A stretch of DNA of 57,844 nucleotides from Candidatus Nitrosopumilus sp. (GTDB lineage: Archaea > Thermoproteota > Nitrososphaeria > Nitrososphaerales > Nitrosopumilaceae), in assembly GCA_028448965.1 (NCBI GenBank), contig JAONQT010000002.1, forward strand, positions 1-57,844. The letters run 5' to 3'. How positions within the stretch are numbered: the first letter of the stretch is position 1; each line of letters starts with the position of its first letter. Below, one piece after another: positions 17,468-27,618 of this stretch. A program made the translations under genes and the position numbers. A model generated the notes under the pieces. The model had not been told where the DNA came from. It did not search any database and saw only the letters and a list, made by a program, of their open reading frames with translations.

Positions 17468-18171
17468 GATAATTTCTTTGTTTCCTCAATAGTAATTTTA
17501 TTCTCATAAAGTGCTTTTCCTAAAATTACACCCCATGCGTTTTTTTCTTTTACTTTAGGAATATCATCAATACTAGAAATTCCACCACTAGCAATTACAT
17601 TTGCTTTATCTAAATCACATGCTTCTTGAAGAAATTCTAGATCAGGTCCTTCTAAAGTTCCATCACGATTAACATTAGTTAGAAGAAATTCTGTAAATCC
17701 AACATGTAGAAATTCATTCATTGAATCAATCAATGAAATATCAGTAGTACTTTGCCATCCATGTGTTACAATCATTCCATCCTTATGATCAACTGAAATA
17801 ACAATTTTTTCAGGTCCTAATTTTGTTAGCAAATTTTGTAATAATTCAGGTTCTTTAAAAGCAAAAGTTCCAATTACAACTCTATCAACAATATCTAAAG
17901 CTTCAAGTATTAATGATTCAGAACGCAATCCACCTGCAATTTCTATAGGAATTGATACAGAAGAAACAATTTTTTTAATTAACTCAAGATTAGAACCCAA
18001 TCCCAAGGTAGCATCCAAATCTACAAGATGAATCATATCAGCTCCAGCATTCTCCCATTTTTTTGCAATACTAATTGGATCATCACTGTATATGGTTTTT
18101 TGACTAGGATCACCTTTGTAGAGTCTAACTACATGGCCATTCATTAGATCAATTGCAGGAATTACTTTCAT
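17464..18171 (-). CDS. hisA: ProFAR isomerase
   Basis: [62 protein letters not shown]. Confidence 0.96.
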   Translation of the reverse strand: MKVIPAIDLMNGHVVRLYKGDPSQKTIYSDDPISIAKKWENAGADMIHLVDLDATLGLGSNLELIKKIVSSVSIPIEIAGGLRSESLILEALDIVDRVVIGTFAFKEPELLQNLLTKLGPEKIVISVDHKDGMIVTHGWQSTTDISLIDSMNEFLHVGFTEFLLTNVNRDGTLEGPDLEFLQEACDLDKANVIASGGISSIDDIPKVKEKNAWGVILGKALYENKITIEETKKLS

Positions 18172-18776
18172 TTTTTACACACATTTAGAAAATTTTGTAT
18201 CATAATTTTACCAATATCTCCTGATTTTTCAGGATGAAATTGAGTTCCAAAAAAGTTATTTTTTTCAACAACTGCAGGAACTTTAACACCATAATCAGAT
18301 TCAGCTGTAATCACATCATCAAATGTTGGTTTTGCACGATAAGAGTGAACAAAATAAACCCAGGAATCATCATTAACACCTTCTAAAATAATTCCAGGTT
18401 TTTTAATTTCTAAATTATTCCATCCCATATGAGGAACTTTCATAGTAGATGGAAGAATAACTATTTCGCCATCAATTACATTAAATCCTTTTTCAATTCC
18501 TTCTTCACTTTTTTCAAAAAACATTTCCATTCCAAGACATATACCTAAAACAGGCGTATTATCTTTGACAAAATCATGGAATTTTATTTTTGAATTTTCA
18601 TTAATGCTTTTAATTGCAGGATCAAAATTACCTACACCAGGTAATAATAATCCAGAATAAACATTAGGTTTATCAAAAGAAGTAATCACATCTACTGAAG
18701 CACCTGCTTGTTGAAGAGAATTTTTGAGACTGAAAATATTTCCAGCACCATAGTCAAATATTGCTACACTAACCAT
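18168..18776 (-). CDS. hisH: Imidazole glycerol phosphate synthase glutaminase subunit
   Basis: IFDYGAGNIFSLKNSL; LLPGVGNF; GICLGMEMFFEKSEEG; FGTQFHPEKSG. Confidence 0.96.
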   Translation of the reverse strand: MVSVAIFDYGAGNIFSLKNSLQQAGASVDVITSFDKPNVYSGLLLPGVGNFDPAIKSINENSKIKFHDFVKDNTPVLGICLGMEMFFEKSEEGIEKGFNVIDGEIVILPSTMKVPHMGWNNLEIKKPGIILEGVNDDSWVYFVHSYRAKPTFDDVITAESDYGVKVPAVVEKNNFFGTQFHPEKSGDIGKIMIQNFLNVCKK

Positions 18777-19372
18777 TACATTGAACCTTTAGTACTTGGA
18801 ATTCCTTTTTGTTTTTTATCATATGATGATGCAGTTCTAAATGCAACTGCAAGTGATTTAATTGCAGATTCAACTTTATGATGATCATTATCACCATACT
18901 TTACAGTAAGGTGTATACAGCTATTTAGATTTTGAAGTAATGATTGAAAGAAGTGTTCTAAATCTTCTTTTGAAACATTTTCAATTTTATTTCTTTTTAT
19001 TGACAAAGTTAATTTTGAAAATGGTCGTTTTACTAAATCAATAGATGCTTCAGCTAGAGATTCATCCATTGGTACAGAAGCATAACTAAATCTTGTAATT
19101 CCACTTCTAGAACTTAATGCTTTATCAATTGCTTGGCCAATAGTAATTGCAGTATCCTCAATCAAGTGATGTTCAATCCCGTCATTAGATTTTGCAGTTA
19201 CTTTAAGATCCATCATTCCATGTTTACCAAAAGATGTGATCAAGTGATCAATAAAATTAATTCCAGTTTTGATACTAGTATTACCTGTTCCGTCTAGATT
19301 TACAGATACAGAAATGCTAGTTTCTTTGGTATTTCGATTAATTGATGCTTTTCTTTGAGCCATATTTTTCAC
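18776..19372 (-). CDS. hisB: Imidazoleglycerol-phosphate dehydratase
   Basis: [60 protein letters not shown]. Confidence 0.96.
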   Translation of the reverse strand: MKNMAQRKASINRNTKETSISVSVNLDGTGNTSIKTGINFIDHLITSFGKHGMMDLKVTAKSNDGIEHHLIEDTAITIGQAIDKALSSRSGITRFSYASVPMDESLAEASIDLVKRPFSKLTLSIKRNKIENVSKEDLEHFFQSLLQNLNSCIHLTVKYGDNDHHKVESAIKSLAVAFRTASSYDKKQKGIPSTKGSM

Positions 19373-19389
19373 AGATTATCTAATATGAT

Positions 19390-20358
19390 TTATTCTAAAT
19401 TTAATACCTTTGGTAGGAGATTAATTGAATCTAAAACAAGAATAGCCTCATTTTGCTCAAATAATTTTAATTTTTCCTTAGGATTTTTGCTAGTTCCAAT
19501 TATTCCACAAAAAGTAGTTTTGTGACCCAAAATTGTTGCTTTCTTAGCCATAAGAAAATCCTCCATGGAGTCACCAACATACAGACAAGATTTACTATTC
19601 ATACCAATTATACAATTTAGAAGTGCCTGAGGGTTTGGTTTTGCTAGTTCTCGTGATTCATCCTCTAAAAATACTGAATTTGTTAAATCAAATTTTTCTA
19701 ATAGATATTTTAATGAATAATTAACAGATTCTTTTCCTCTTCCAGTAACCATAGAAATTTGTTTATCAAATTTTTTCTGTAATTTGATACATAATTCATC
19801 ATTAAAAATAACATAATCGTTTTCAATTAAACCAGGATCAGAAAATTTTGAAATAGTTTTGAATAATTCTGAATAGAGTTTAGGTCCATAAAATAATTGA
19901 TCAAATATTTGATACAAAATATTTTCTTTATGAGTGCCAGGATAAGATAATTTGTTAATAATTTCAGAAATATCAATTTGAGTTTTTAGAAAATTTTCAA
20001 CGGATTTTATACCAGTTGAATCAGAGTTTTTTATTACAGTAAAAATAAATTCAGTTTGATCTTTTTTTAATTTTTTTGCAGCGATAATTGAAAGAATTGA
20101 GGCATAAGTTAAATCAACTTCATCATTAAATCCTCCAGTAGATTTGAATCCATCAATTATTTTAAAATCTATATCAATTGCATCAGAAATATTTACTAAA
20201 GTTTCTAATACATATTTTGTAGTTTTAATAATTGTTTCATCATATGATTTTGTAATATCAATTAAAACACCATCACAATCAAAAATTAAACTATCAATTT
20301 CAATATCATTAAAGGAATCATCAACATAAATTCCCTCAAATTTCTGTTTTAAAGTCAT
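19390..20358 (-). CDS. HAD-superfamily hydrolase inside the his operon (candidate histidinol-phosphate phosphatase)
   Basis: HAD motifs FDCDGVLID, SMVTGRG, YVGDSMEDFLMAK; located between hisC and hisB. Confidence 0.85.
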   Translation of the reverse strand: MTLKQKFEGIYVDDSFNDIEIDSLIFDCDGVLIDITKSYDETIIKTTKYVLETLVNISDAIDIDFKIIDGFKSTGGFNDEVDLTYASILSIIAAKKLKKDQTEFIFTVIKNSDSTGIKSVENFLKTQIDISEIINKLSYPGTHKENILYQIFDQLFYGPKLYSELFKTISKFSDPGLIENDYVIFNDELCIKLQKKFDKQISMVTGRGKESVNYSLKYLLEKFDLTNSVFLEDESRELAKPNPQALLNCIIGMNSKSCLYVGDSMEDFLMAKKATILGHKTTFCGIIGTSKNPKEKLKLFEQNEAILVLDSINLLPKVLNLE

Positions 20359-21428
20359 TCTAATAAATCACGAATAGCCAGTAAAAATTTTGAATTCATT
20401 TCTTTGGTTCCAATTGTTACTCTAAGACATCCTTGATGATTTCCAATCTTGCCCAATTTTCTAATTGAAATTCCTTGTTCTGCAAGTGCCGAATAAACTC
20501 GTTTGTAAGAGCTGTGTGCATCAAATAATACAAAATTAGCCTTAGAATCAAATACTTCAAAAGTATCAAATTTTCTCAATGTTTCAATAATTCTTTGTCT
20601 CTCAATTTTTATTATTTTTGTTGCATTTTCCATTAAATTTACTTTTTCTAAGGCTAAAATCCCAGATTCAATAGTAATAGTGCTTAGTGGGTATGGGTAT
20701 TGTAAAACATTAAGAAATGCATCTGTGAATTTTTTATTTGCAACAAAGTAACCTAAACGAAGACCTGCCATTCCAAATGATTTTGATAAAGTTCTAACTA
20801 CAATTAGATTATTTTGTGTTTTTACAAGACTAGAAAGAGAATAATCAGAAAACTCACCATAAGCTTCATCAATAATTATCAAACCATCAAAAGATTTAAT
20901 CAATTTTTGTAATTCTATTTTTGAAAATTGAAATCCAGTTGGATTATTTGGAGAATCAAGATATAAAATATCTGCATTTTTTGATTCTTTAATAAATTCT
21001 TTAATATCTAATTTCATATCATCTGAAAAAGGAATTGCAATTAATGGAATTGAGTATAATTTACATCGCTCTTCAAAAAAACCAAAAGTAGGATTTGATG
21101 TAAGAACTTTAGTTTGTTTTGATGCAAAATTGGATAGAATTAAATCTAAAATTTGATCAGAACCATTTCCAATACCAATCATAGATGAAGGTGCTTTAAC
21201 AAATTTAGAAATCATTTGAATTAATCTTTCAACACCACCAAGAGGATATTCCCTTACATCAGAATTTTTTCTAGCTCCGGATACAATATCATTTTGAAAT
21301 TGTTTAGAAAGAACATAATTTTCATTTGAGTCTAATTTTAGAGAATTTTCATTTAATTGAGGTTTTTGATATCCACCAATTGAAGAAAATTCTTTAACCT
21401 TTGAATCAAACCAATTTTTTTTCATCAT
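20355..21428 (-). CDS. hisC: Histidinol-phosphate aminotransferase
   Basis: LDSNENYVL; GNGSDQILDLI; SPNNPTG; IIDEAYGEFS; RTLSKSFGMAGLRLGY. Confidence 0.95.
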   Translation of the reverse strand: MMKKNWFDSKVKEFSSIGGYQKPQLNENSLKLDSNENYVLSKQFQNDIVSGARKNSDVREYPLGGVERLIQMISKFVKAPSSMIGIGNGSDQILDLILSNFASKQTKVLTSNPTFGFFEERCKLYSIPLIAIPFSDDMKLDIKEFIKESKNADILYLDSPNNPTGFQFSKIELQKLIKSFDGLIIIDEAYGEFSDYSLSSLVKTQNNLIVVRTLSKSFGMAGLRLGYFVANKKFTDAFLNVLQYPYPLSTITIESGILALEKVNLMENATKIIKIERQRIIETLRKFDTFEVFDSKANFVLFDAHSSYKRVYSALAEQGISIRKLGKIGNHQGCLRVTIGTKEMNSKFLLAIRDLLE

Positions 21429-22696
21429 AATCTACCTCTAACTGCTTCATAGTGATTTGGTAATCCTTCAGAACTAGTTAATGTATCAAGATGTTTTGAA
21501 ATTTTTGATAAAGAGAATTTTGAAGCTGTGACTTCAGTGTTTATTTTAATAAAATCCATTACGGATAGAGAACCTCGAATTTTACCAAATCCATTAGTAG
21601 GAAGAATGTGATTTGAGCCTAAAATATAGTCACTAGCAGATGATGGAGAGTAATTTCCAAGTAAAACTAATCCCGCTGTAGTTATTTTTGATGAAATTAA
21701 TTTTGGATTTTTTGTCATAATTTGTAAATGTTCAGGAGCTAGAGAATTTGCCAAGTTTATCATATCAGAATTATTTTTACATACTGCAATAAATCCATTT
21801 TTAGATAAACTTGTTTTAACTAATTCCTTTCTTTGAATTATTGGTAATAATTTTGAAATTATTTGATTAACAAGTTTTGCAGTTTTTTCTGAATTTGTAA
21901 TTAAATAACAAAAAGTATCACTACTATGTTCTGCTTGAGAAATTAAATCAAGTGCTAGAAATTCAGGATTAACAGAATTATCTGCAATAATCCCTAATTC
22001 AGTAGGGCCAGCAAGCATATCAATTCCAGTATTATCATTAACTAATGATTTTGCTAATGTAACAAATGCACCGCCAGGTCCAACAATTTTATCAACTTTT
22101 GAAATTGATTTAGTTCCATAAGATAATGCAGCTATTGCTTGTACACCTCCAGTTTTATAGATCTCAGTTGCACCACAAATATCTGCAGCAACAATTGTTA
22201 ATGGATCAATTTTTCCATTAGAATTTGGGGGGGATACTACCACAATTCGTTTTACACCAGCAACTTTTGCAGGAATTACAGACATAATAACAGAACTTGG
22301 ATATTTTGCTAGACCACCAGGAATATAACAACCAGTACTTTGAATTGGTATAAATTTTTTTATTATTTGTATACCATCATGGTTAATTTTTTTATTTTTG
22401 AATATATTTTTAATAGCAGATTCTGTTTTTTCAACTCTTGTTTTTACTAAGCGTAATGCAGTAATCTCATCTTTTGATATTAGAGAATATGCATTTTTAA
22501 TTTCTACTTTAGAAATACGTAAGGTGGAAATACTAGCGCCAGTAAACTTTTTTTCATATTTTTTTACTGCAGAATCACCATTTTTTTGAACATTCTTTAG
22601 AATAGATTCAACGATAGATTTATTTTTTTGAGCCTGTTTTGGAATGATTTTTGCAACAAATTGTTCAATATTTGTTACTTTATGGATTTTCATCAA
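21425..22696 (-). CDS. hisD: Histidinol dehydrogenase
   Basis: GCYIPGGLAKYPSSVIMSVIPAKVAGV; VDKIVGPGGAFVTLAK; AGPTELGIIAD; SAEH-like SQAEHSSD; APEHLQI. Confidence 0.96.
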   Translation of the reverse strand: MMKIHKVTNIEQFVAKIIPKQAQKNKSIVESILKNVQKNGDSAVKKYEKKFTGASISTLRISKVEIKNAYSLISKDEITALRLVKTRVEKTESAIKNIFKNKKINHDGIQIIKKFIPIQSTGCYIPGGLAKYPSSVIMSVIPAKVAGVKRIVVVSPPNSNGKIDPLTIVAADICGATEIYKTGGVQAIAALSYGTKSISKVDKIVGPGGAFVTLAKSLVNDNTGIDMLAGPTELGIIADNSVNPEFLALDLISQAEHSSDTFCYLITNSEKTAKLVNQIISKLLPIIQRKELVKTSLSKNGFIAVCKNNSDMINLANSLAPEHLQIMTKNPKLISSKITTAGLVLLGNYSPSSASDYILGSNHILPTNGFGKIRGSLSVMDFIKINTEVTASKFSLSKISKHLDTLTSSEGLPNHYEAVRGRL

Positions 22697-23676
22697 TTTT
22701 CTTCGTCGCGTTTAATTTCTTCTAATTCTAATATTTGACGTGGTTCATGAACTACAAGTCCTTGTGCAATTTTTCTTAATTTAGGAATAAGTTTGTGAAA
22801 TTCTTCTTTTTTAATCACAGTATTTACACCAAACCAACCGTCTTCACTAAGAGGACTAATTGTAGGTCTCTTTAAAGAAGGCATTTGTGTTAAAAGTTTT
22901 TTCAGATTTTTTTCTTCAACATTAAGGTAAATGTGTAAATATTTTCTTCCATTAACTGCACCTCTCATTAATGTAATAATATCAAAAATTTTTTCCCGCT
23001 TTTTAGGATCCTTTAATGATTTTTTATTTACAATTAAATGTGCGGTTGAAGTTAAAACTTCATCAACAATTTTTAATTTATTTTGTTTTAAAGTTGTTCC
23101 AGTTTCAGTAACATCCATTATTGCATCAACATCCTCTGGAGGTTTTGCTTCAGTTGCTCCAAAGGATAAATGAATTTGAACATCCTTATTATTTCCTAAA
23201 CGCATCCAAGGGGTTACAATTAGTGGATCTTTTTTCCCATAATATTTTTGATATGATTTTAAACTTTTGATGAATTTAGATGCAGTTGTTAAATATTCAG
23301 AAGAAAGACGAAGTGTTTTTTTCTTTTTTCCATAATCAGCAATCATTGCATCAAGATTTTTGTAACTATATTTATCAGGAAATGCAATTACAAGTCTAAT
23401 TTTTCCATATTCTAAATCAAGAATTGGTTCGACATCAGAATTAGTTTCTCCAACCCAATCTTTACCAGTAATACCAACATCATACAGTCCTTCAGATACA
23501 AGAGTAGGAATTTCTTGTGGACGTAACATTTTGACTACAATACTTGGATCATCAAGGTAGACACGATATGTTCTACTTTTTCTATTAACTTTAGTCCATG
23601 ACTTTTCAAGTAGTTTGAATGTAGCATCCTCTAGACTTCCTTTAGGTATAGCAAATTTTACATCAGACATTTTCAT
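22693..23676 (-). CDS. hisG: ATP phosphoribosyltransferase, long form
   Basis: FAIPKGSLEDATFKLLEKS; YDVGITGKDWVGE; DAIMDVTETGTTLKQNKLKIVDEV; C-terminal regulatory domain. Confidence 0.94.
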   Translation of the reverse strand: MKMSDVKFAIPKGSLEDATFKLLEKSWTKVNRKSRTYRVYLDDPSIVVKMLRPQEIPTLVSEGLYDVGITGKDWVGETNSDVEPILDLEYGKIRLVIAFPDKYSYKNLDAMIADYGKKKKTLRLSSEYLTTASKFIKSLKSYQKYYGKKDPLIVTPWMRLGNNKDVQIHLSFGATEAKPPEDVDAIMDVTETGTTLKQNKLKIVDEVLTSTAHLIVNKKSLKDPKKREKIFDIITLMRGAVNGRKYLHIYLNVEEKNLKKLLTQMPSLKRPTISPLSEDGWFGVNTVIKKEEFHKLIPKLRKIAQGLVVHEPRQILELEEIKRDEEN

Positions 23677-23709
23677 TACTTTTCACTTTTTAGCTATATA
23701 ATAGGATGT

Positions 23710-24966
23710 TTAAATTTGCTGAAGTAATTCCTTAGCTTTATCAAGTGAAATTGATTTTACTTGAATCATTTTTTCAACAATTTGATCAATTTGTGCTGGA
23801 GTTGCTCCTGCTGCTGCTGCGAGATTTCGTGCATGCAATCTCATATGCCCTTTTTGAATCCCTTCAGTAGAAAGGGCTCTAATTGCACTATAATTTTGAG
23901 CTAATCCTGTAGCAGTCATCACACAAGCAAGTTCTTGGGCAGATTCAACGTTAAGGATTTTTGAACAAACCTTAGCTACAGGGTGTACATTAACAATTCC
24001 TCCAACAATTCCAACTGAAAGAGGAATTTCTAAAATTCCAACTAAATTTCCATTGCCATCTTTACTCCATTTACTTAATGATCTATATTTTCCTGAATTA
24101 GATGCATATGCATTTGCAGCAGCTTCAATAGCTCTACTATCTTGACCTACAGCATTAGCAACAGATATGATTCCATTCATAATTCCTTTATTATGAGTGA
24201 CTGCACGATAAACATCATTATCTGCAAATTCAAATGCTAATACAATATTATCAACCACATTTTCTCCACCTACAGATTCTTTTTCAAAAATAGCTTTTGC
24301 TTTTACCATACGTCTTGTAGAGTAATTAGATAAAATTCTAAGTAATGCTTTTCCTCCAGTAATTTTTTCAATAAGAGGTGAAACTGCTTCACACATAGTG
24401 TTTGTTACATTAGCACCCATTGCGTCACCAACATCAATCAATAATTCTACAATTAACATATTACCAGATGGAGTTTCAATTTCCTTACAAGTAATTTCTT
24501 TAGCACCCTTACTCATCTTAGATAGAGTATTACTTTTTGAATTTGCTAATTTTAAAATTTCAGAAGTAGAATCTTGAATTTTTTTAATAGCAGAATTTGT
24601 ATCTACATTTAAAATTTGAATCTGACCAATACTATATGATTCATCAGCAGTTACTTCAAATCCACCTTTAATTCGTGCAATTTTAGCACCTTTTGATGCT
24701 GCTGCAATTACAGATGGTTCTTCAATAACCATTGGAACCACGTAGTCTTTACCGTTAATTTTAAAATTTGTTGCAATCCCCAAAGGCAATGAAAAAGTTC
24801 CAATTGCATTTTCTATCATCTTATCTGCATTATCAAAAGAAATTCCACCATCAGGGTTTTCTAAAATTTCTAACTCATTTTTAGAAAGATTTGCAAAATT
24901 TCTAATTATATTCAATCTTTCTTCTCTAGATTTTTCAAAAAATTTGGAAATAGATGAATCAGGCAT
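23710..24966 (-). CDS. mvaA: Hydroxymethylglutaryl-CoA reductase, class II type
   Basis: IGTFSLPLGIATNFKINGKDYVVPMVIEEPSVIAAASKGAKIAR; GDAMGANVTNTMCEAVSP; GQDSRAIEAAANAYASNSGKYRSLSKW. Confidence 0.94.
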   Translation of the reverse strand: MPDSSISKFFEKSREERLNIIRNFANLSKNELEILENPDGGISFDNADKMIENAIGTFSLPLGIATNFKINGKDYVVPMVIEEPSVIAAASKGAKIARIKGGFEVTADESYSIGQIQILNVDTNSAIKKIQDSTSEILKLANSKSNTLSKMSKGAKEITCKEIETPSGNMLIVELLIDVGDAMGANVTNTMCEAVSPLIEKITGGKALLRILSNYSTRRMVKAKAIFEKESVGGENVVDNIVLAFEFADNDVYRAVTHNKGIMNGIISVANAVGQDSRAIEAAANAYASNSGKYRSLSKWSKDGNGNLVGILEIPLSVGIVGGIVNVHPVAKVCSKILNVESAQELACVMTATGLAQNYSAIRALSTEGIQKGHMRLHARNLAAAAGATPAQIDQIVEKMIQVKSISLDKAKELLQQI

Positions 24967-24967
24967 T

Positions 24968-26104
24968 TTATTTTAATATCCTCAATAATCTATCATCGAG
25001 TCCATCTGGAAAACCTTTTCCATCAGTATTTGAAGTAATTACATAGATACTACCGTCAGAACCTTCCACAACGTCACGAATTCTACCATTTCCACTTAGA
25101 ATTGATTTTTGAGAGCTTAATCCATCTTCAAAATCAACCTGATATAGATTGGAAGCTCGCATTGAAGCCATTATGAATTTAGATTCAAATTCAATTTTAT
25201 CACCAGAATAAAATAAAATTCCACCAGGCTCAATACTTGGATCATAACAAAGAACTGCATTTTCAAAATCAAGACTTCCAGAACATTGTTGTTCAGGCCA
25301 TCCATAATTTTTTCCTGCTATAATGAGATTAATTTCATCATTTTTTTCAGGTCCAAATTCTGCGACAAATAAATTATCATTATCATCCCATGTCATTCCT
25401 TGTGGATGTCTATGTCCTAAAGAGTACACAGGTGAATTTGGAAAGGGGTTATCATTTGGAAATGTACCATCATCATTTAATCTTAAAATTTTTCCAGATA
25501 AAGAATTGACATCTTGTGGTAAATGAGATTCATCTGAAACTGTACCCGCACCCACATATAATTTTCCATCAGGTCCAAATTTTAAAAAACCACCATTAGT
25601 AAAGGATGAACCAGGAATTTTATCTAATATTATTTCTACATCCTTTAGTTTATTATTTTCTTCAGTAATTCGTAAAATTTTATTCCATAAATTACCATTT
25701 TCTTCATATGTCAAAAAAACGTATAGAAAATGATTAGTTGAAAAATTAGGATGAAGCGCAATTCCCAATAATCCACCGTCAAATACATTGGCAGTACGAA
25801 ATGTGGCTAATGGAGATTCTAGTAAAATGTTATTTTCAATAACTCTAATGTATCCATTTTTTTCTGTAACAAAAACTCTATCATCAGAAACAGCGATTGC
25901 ACGTGGTTTATCAAGATTTTCAGCTAAAATTATTACAGAATCATTTTCTGAATATGAATTTGGTTTTGGTAATGGGATTGATGTTTCATTATCTGAAGAA
26001 GTTAAAACTAATATTGAAAATATTATGGCACCTGTAATTGCAATAATTTGAATTTTTTTATTCATCAAAAAACAATCCTTTGAAATCCTATTAATTACTT
26101 TCAA
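24968..26104 (-). CDS. PQQ-dependent-type soluble sugar dehydrogenase (glucose/sorbosone dehydrogenase fold), membrane-anchored N-terminus
   Basis: LDKPRAIAVSDDRVFVTEKNGYIRV; GLLGIALHPNF; LGHRHPQGMTWD; EFGPEKNDEINLI. Confidence 0.9.
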   Translation of the reverse strand: MKVINRISKDCFLMNKKIQIIAITGAIIFSILVLTSSDNETSIPLPKPNSYSENDSVIILAENLDKPRAIAVSDDRVFVTEKNGYIRVIENNILLESPLATFRTANVFDGGLLGIALHPNFSTNHFLYVFLTYEENGNLWNKILRITEENNKLKDVEIILDKIPGSSFTNGGFLKFGPDGKLYVGAGTVSDESHLPQDVNSLSGKILRLNDDGTFPNDNPFPNSPVYSLGHRHPQGMTWDDNDNLFVAEFGPEKNDEINLIIAGKNYGWPEQQCSGSLDFENAVLCYDPSIEPGGILFYSGDKIEFESKFIMASMRASNLYQVDFEDGLSSQKSILSGNGRIRDVVEGSDGSIYVITSNTDGKGFPDGLDDRLLRILK

Positions 26105-26147
26105 AGATTTGATAAAGCGTATATACCGTTGAACTTTATTTAGGTTC

Positions 26148-26222
26148 AGCGGGGTGGGGAAGCCAGGTCATCCCGGCGGGCTCATAACCCGCAGTTCAGT
26201 AGTTCAAATCTACTCCCCGCTA
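26148..26222 (+). tRNA. Initiator tRNA-Met (anticodon CAT)
   Basis: AGCGGGG/CCCCGCT acceptor with A1-U72; anticodon stem GCGGG-CTCATAA-CCCGC with three consecutive G-C pairs next to the loop; T loop TTCAAAT. Confidence 0.93.
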
Positions 26223-27590
26223 CTTAGTTTTATAAACACAAAACCAAGACAATGATTCATCAAATTTTGTAGATTTGTTAATAATTCCTATTCGCTGTAG
26301 TGGTCGTGTAAGATGTCTATAAGCAGAAATTTTAGGAACATACAGTTGTTTTTTGATTTTTCTTGGAATTTCAATAGTTATTTTGTTAGAATTCTTTTTT
26401 CCACATCTAATACATTGAAATCCTTGTTTCTGACCTTTTGACTTCATTTTTTTATTACATTTTTTACATACAGGATTAGATGTTGAGAGATTTTTTTTAA
26501 GATTAATAATTTTAATAAATTCAAGGTTAATTATTCGTGGAAAATTTTTAGAAGCCTTCCTAACTCCCCCACCAATTGAAATTTCATCACCAATTATTAG
26601 ATTAGAAGCAATAGTGGAAATTCCTGTTTCTTTATACACGGCACACCAAAATTCATGATTTTTAGAAATAATAGTAAAAAGAACATGTCCACCTTTTACT
26701 ATTTTTGGAATATTTGATACAATGCCACTTAATGTTCCAGAAGCATATGGTTTCATATTTTCAAAATTTAATTCATTTTTTAAATGATCACCAGTTCCTT
26801 GATTAGATTTAAAAATCATATAACCGTCTAATTTTTCATTACTTTTTAGAATTTTAGTTGCTTTAACTAAAGAATCTACATTTTCTCCTCTTACTCCATA
26901 AAAAACTGGATCAGGTCCATGAGGAGTAATTAAAACTCGACCTTTTTTTGTATCAAAACTATTGAATGTATATGGAAAAGTTTTTTCTTGCATTGTTTTA
27001 ACACTATGTGCTGAAATTTTTCTTTCTTTTCCAAATTCTCTTTTCTTTCTATAACTTAACAATTCTAATGTATGATCATGAAAATCATATCCAATTGCAC
27101 TAATTGCTCCAACTAATCCTTGACCATTTCCTTCATAATAAAAATCAAGATTATTTTTTTTAATAAATTTTTTAGCATTATTTCTGTTAATTAATTGCCA
27201 TAAAGCTAAATTACTAAATTTAGTAAAGTCAGAAGGAATAGAATCACTTTCAAAAAATACTAACCCAGGATTTGCTCCATTTTTGGTATCAGAGTATTTT
27301 GAAACTAAATTTTTAATTTGATTTTTTGTTTTTGAAGGATTTCTAGTCTTAATTTTTAATGAAACAGCACCATTCCCTCGAGTTTTCCATGGAATGTTGG
27401 GATTAAATCTAATTAATTTTGGAAAATCAAGGAATTCAGTTTTTTGTTTTTGAAGTAAATCAACAATTTTGTAGGCGAGAAATGTTGTACACATTCCACT
27501 AGGTGAGTCAGTATCATCAAATCCAATATTTAGAATGGATTCCTTATTCATGATTTCTCTAATTAGTTCAGACATTTTTAGTTGTTGCAA
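26220..27590 (-). CDS. tiaS: tRNA(Ile2) 2-agmatinylcytidine synthetase
   Basis: NIGFDDTDSPSGMCTTFLAYKIVDLL; FYEGNGQGLVGAISAIG; C-terminal zinc ribbon CKKCNKKMKSKGQKQGFQCIRCGKK. Confidence 0.95.
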   Translation of the reverse strand: MQQLKMSELIREIMNKESILNIGFDDTDSPSGMCTTFLAYKIVDLLQKQKTEFLDFPKLIRFNPNIPWKTRGNGAVSLKIKTRNPSKTKNQIKNLVSKYSDTKNGANPGLVFFESDSIPSDFTKFSNLALWQLINRNNAKKFIKKNNLDFYYEGNGQGLVGAISAIGYDFHDHTLELLSYRKKREFGKERKISAHSVKTMQEKTFPYTFNSFDTKKGRVLITPHGPDPVFYGVRGENVDSLVKATKILKSNEKLDGYMIFKSNQGTGDHLKNELNFENMKPYASGTLSGIVSNIPKIVKGGHVLFTIISKNHEFWCAVYKETGISTIASNLIIGDEISIGGGVRKASKNFPRIINLEFIKIINLKKNLSTSNPVCKKCNKKMKSKGQKQGFQCIRCGKKNSNKITIEIPRKIKKQLYVPKISAYRHLTRPLQRIGIINKSTKFDESLSWFCVYKTK

Positions 27591-27618
27591 ATTTCAGTTG
27601 GTTTAAATTAATAACACA

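Noticed and set aside
26148-26222. Interpretation of the CAT tRNA as tRNA-Ile2 (TiaS substrate) because of adjacency to tiaS
   Set aside because: A1-U72 and GCGGG/CCCGC anticodon stem are initiator hallmarks
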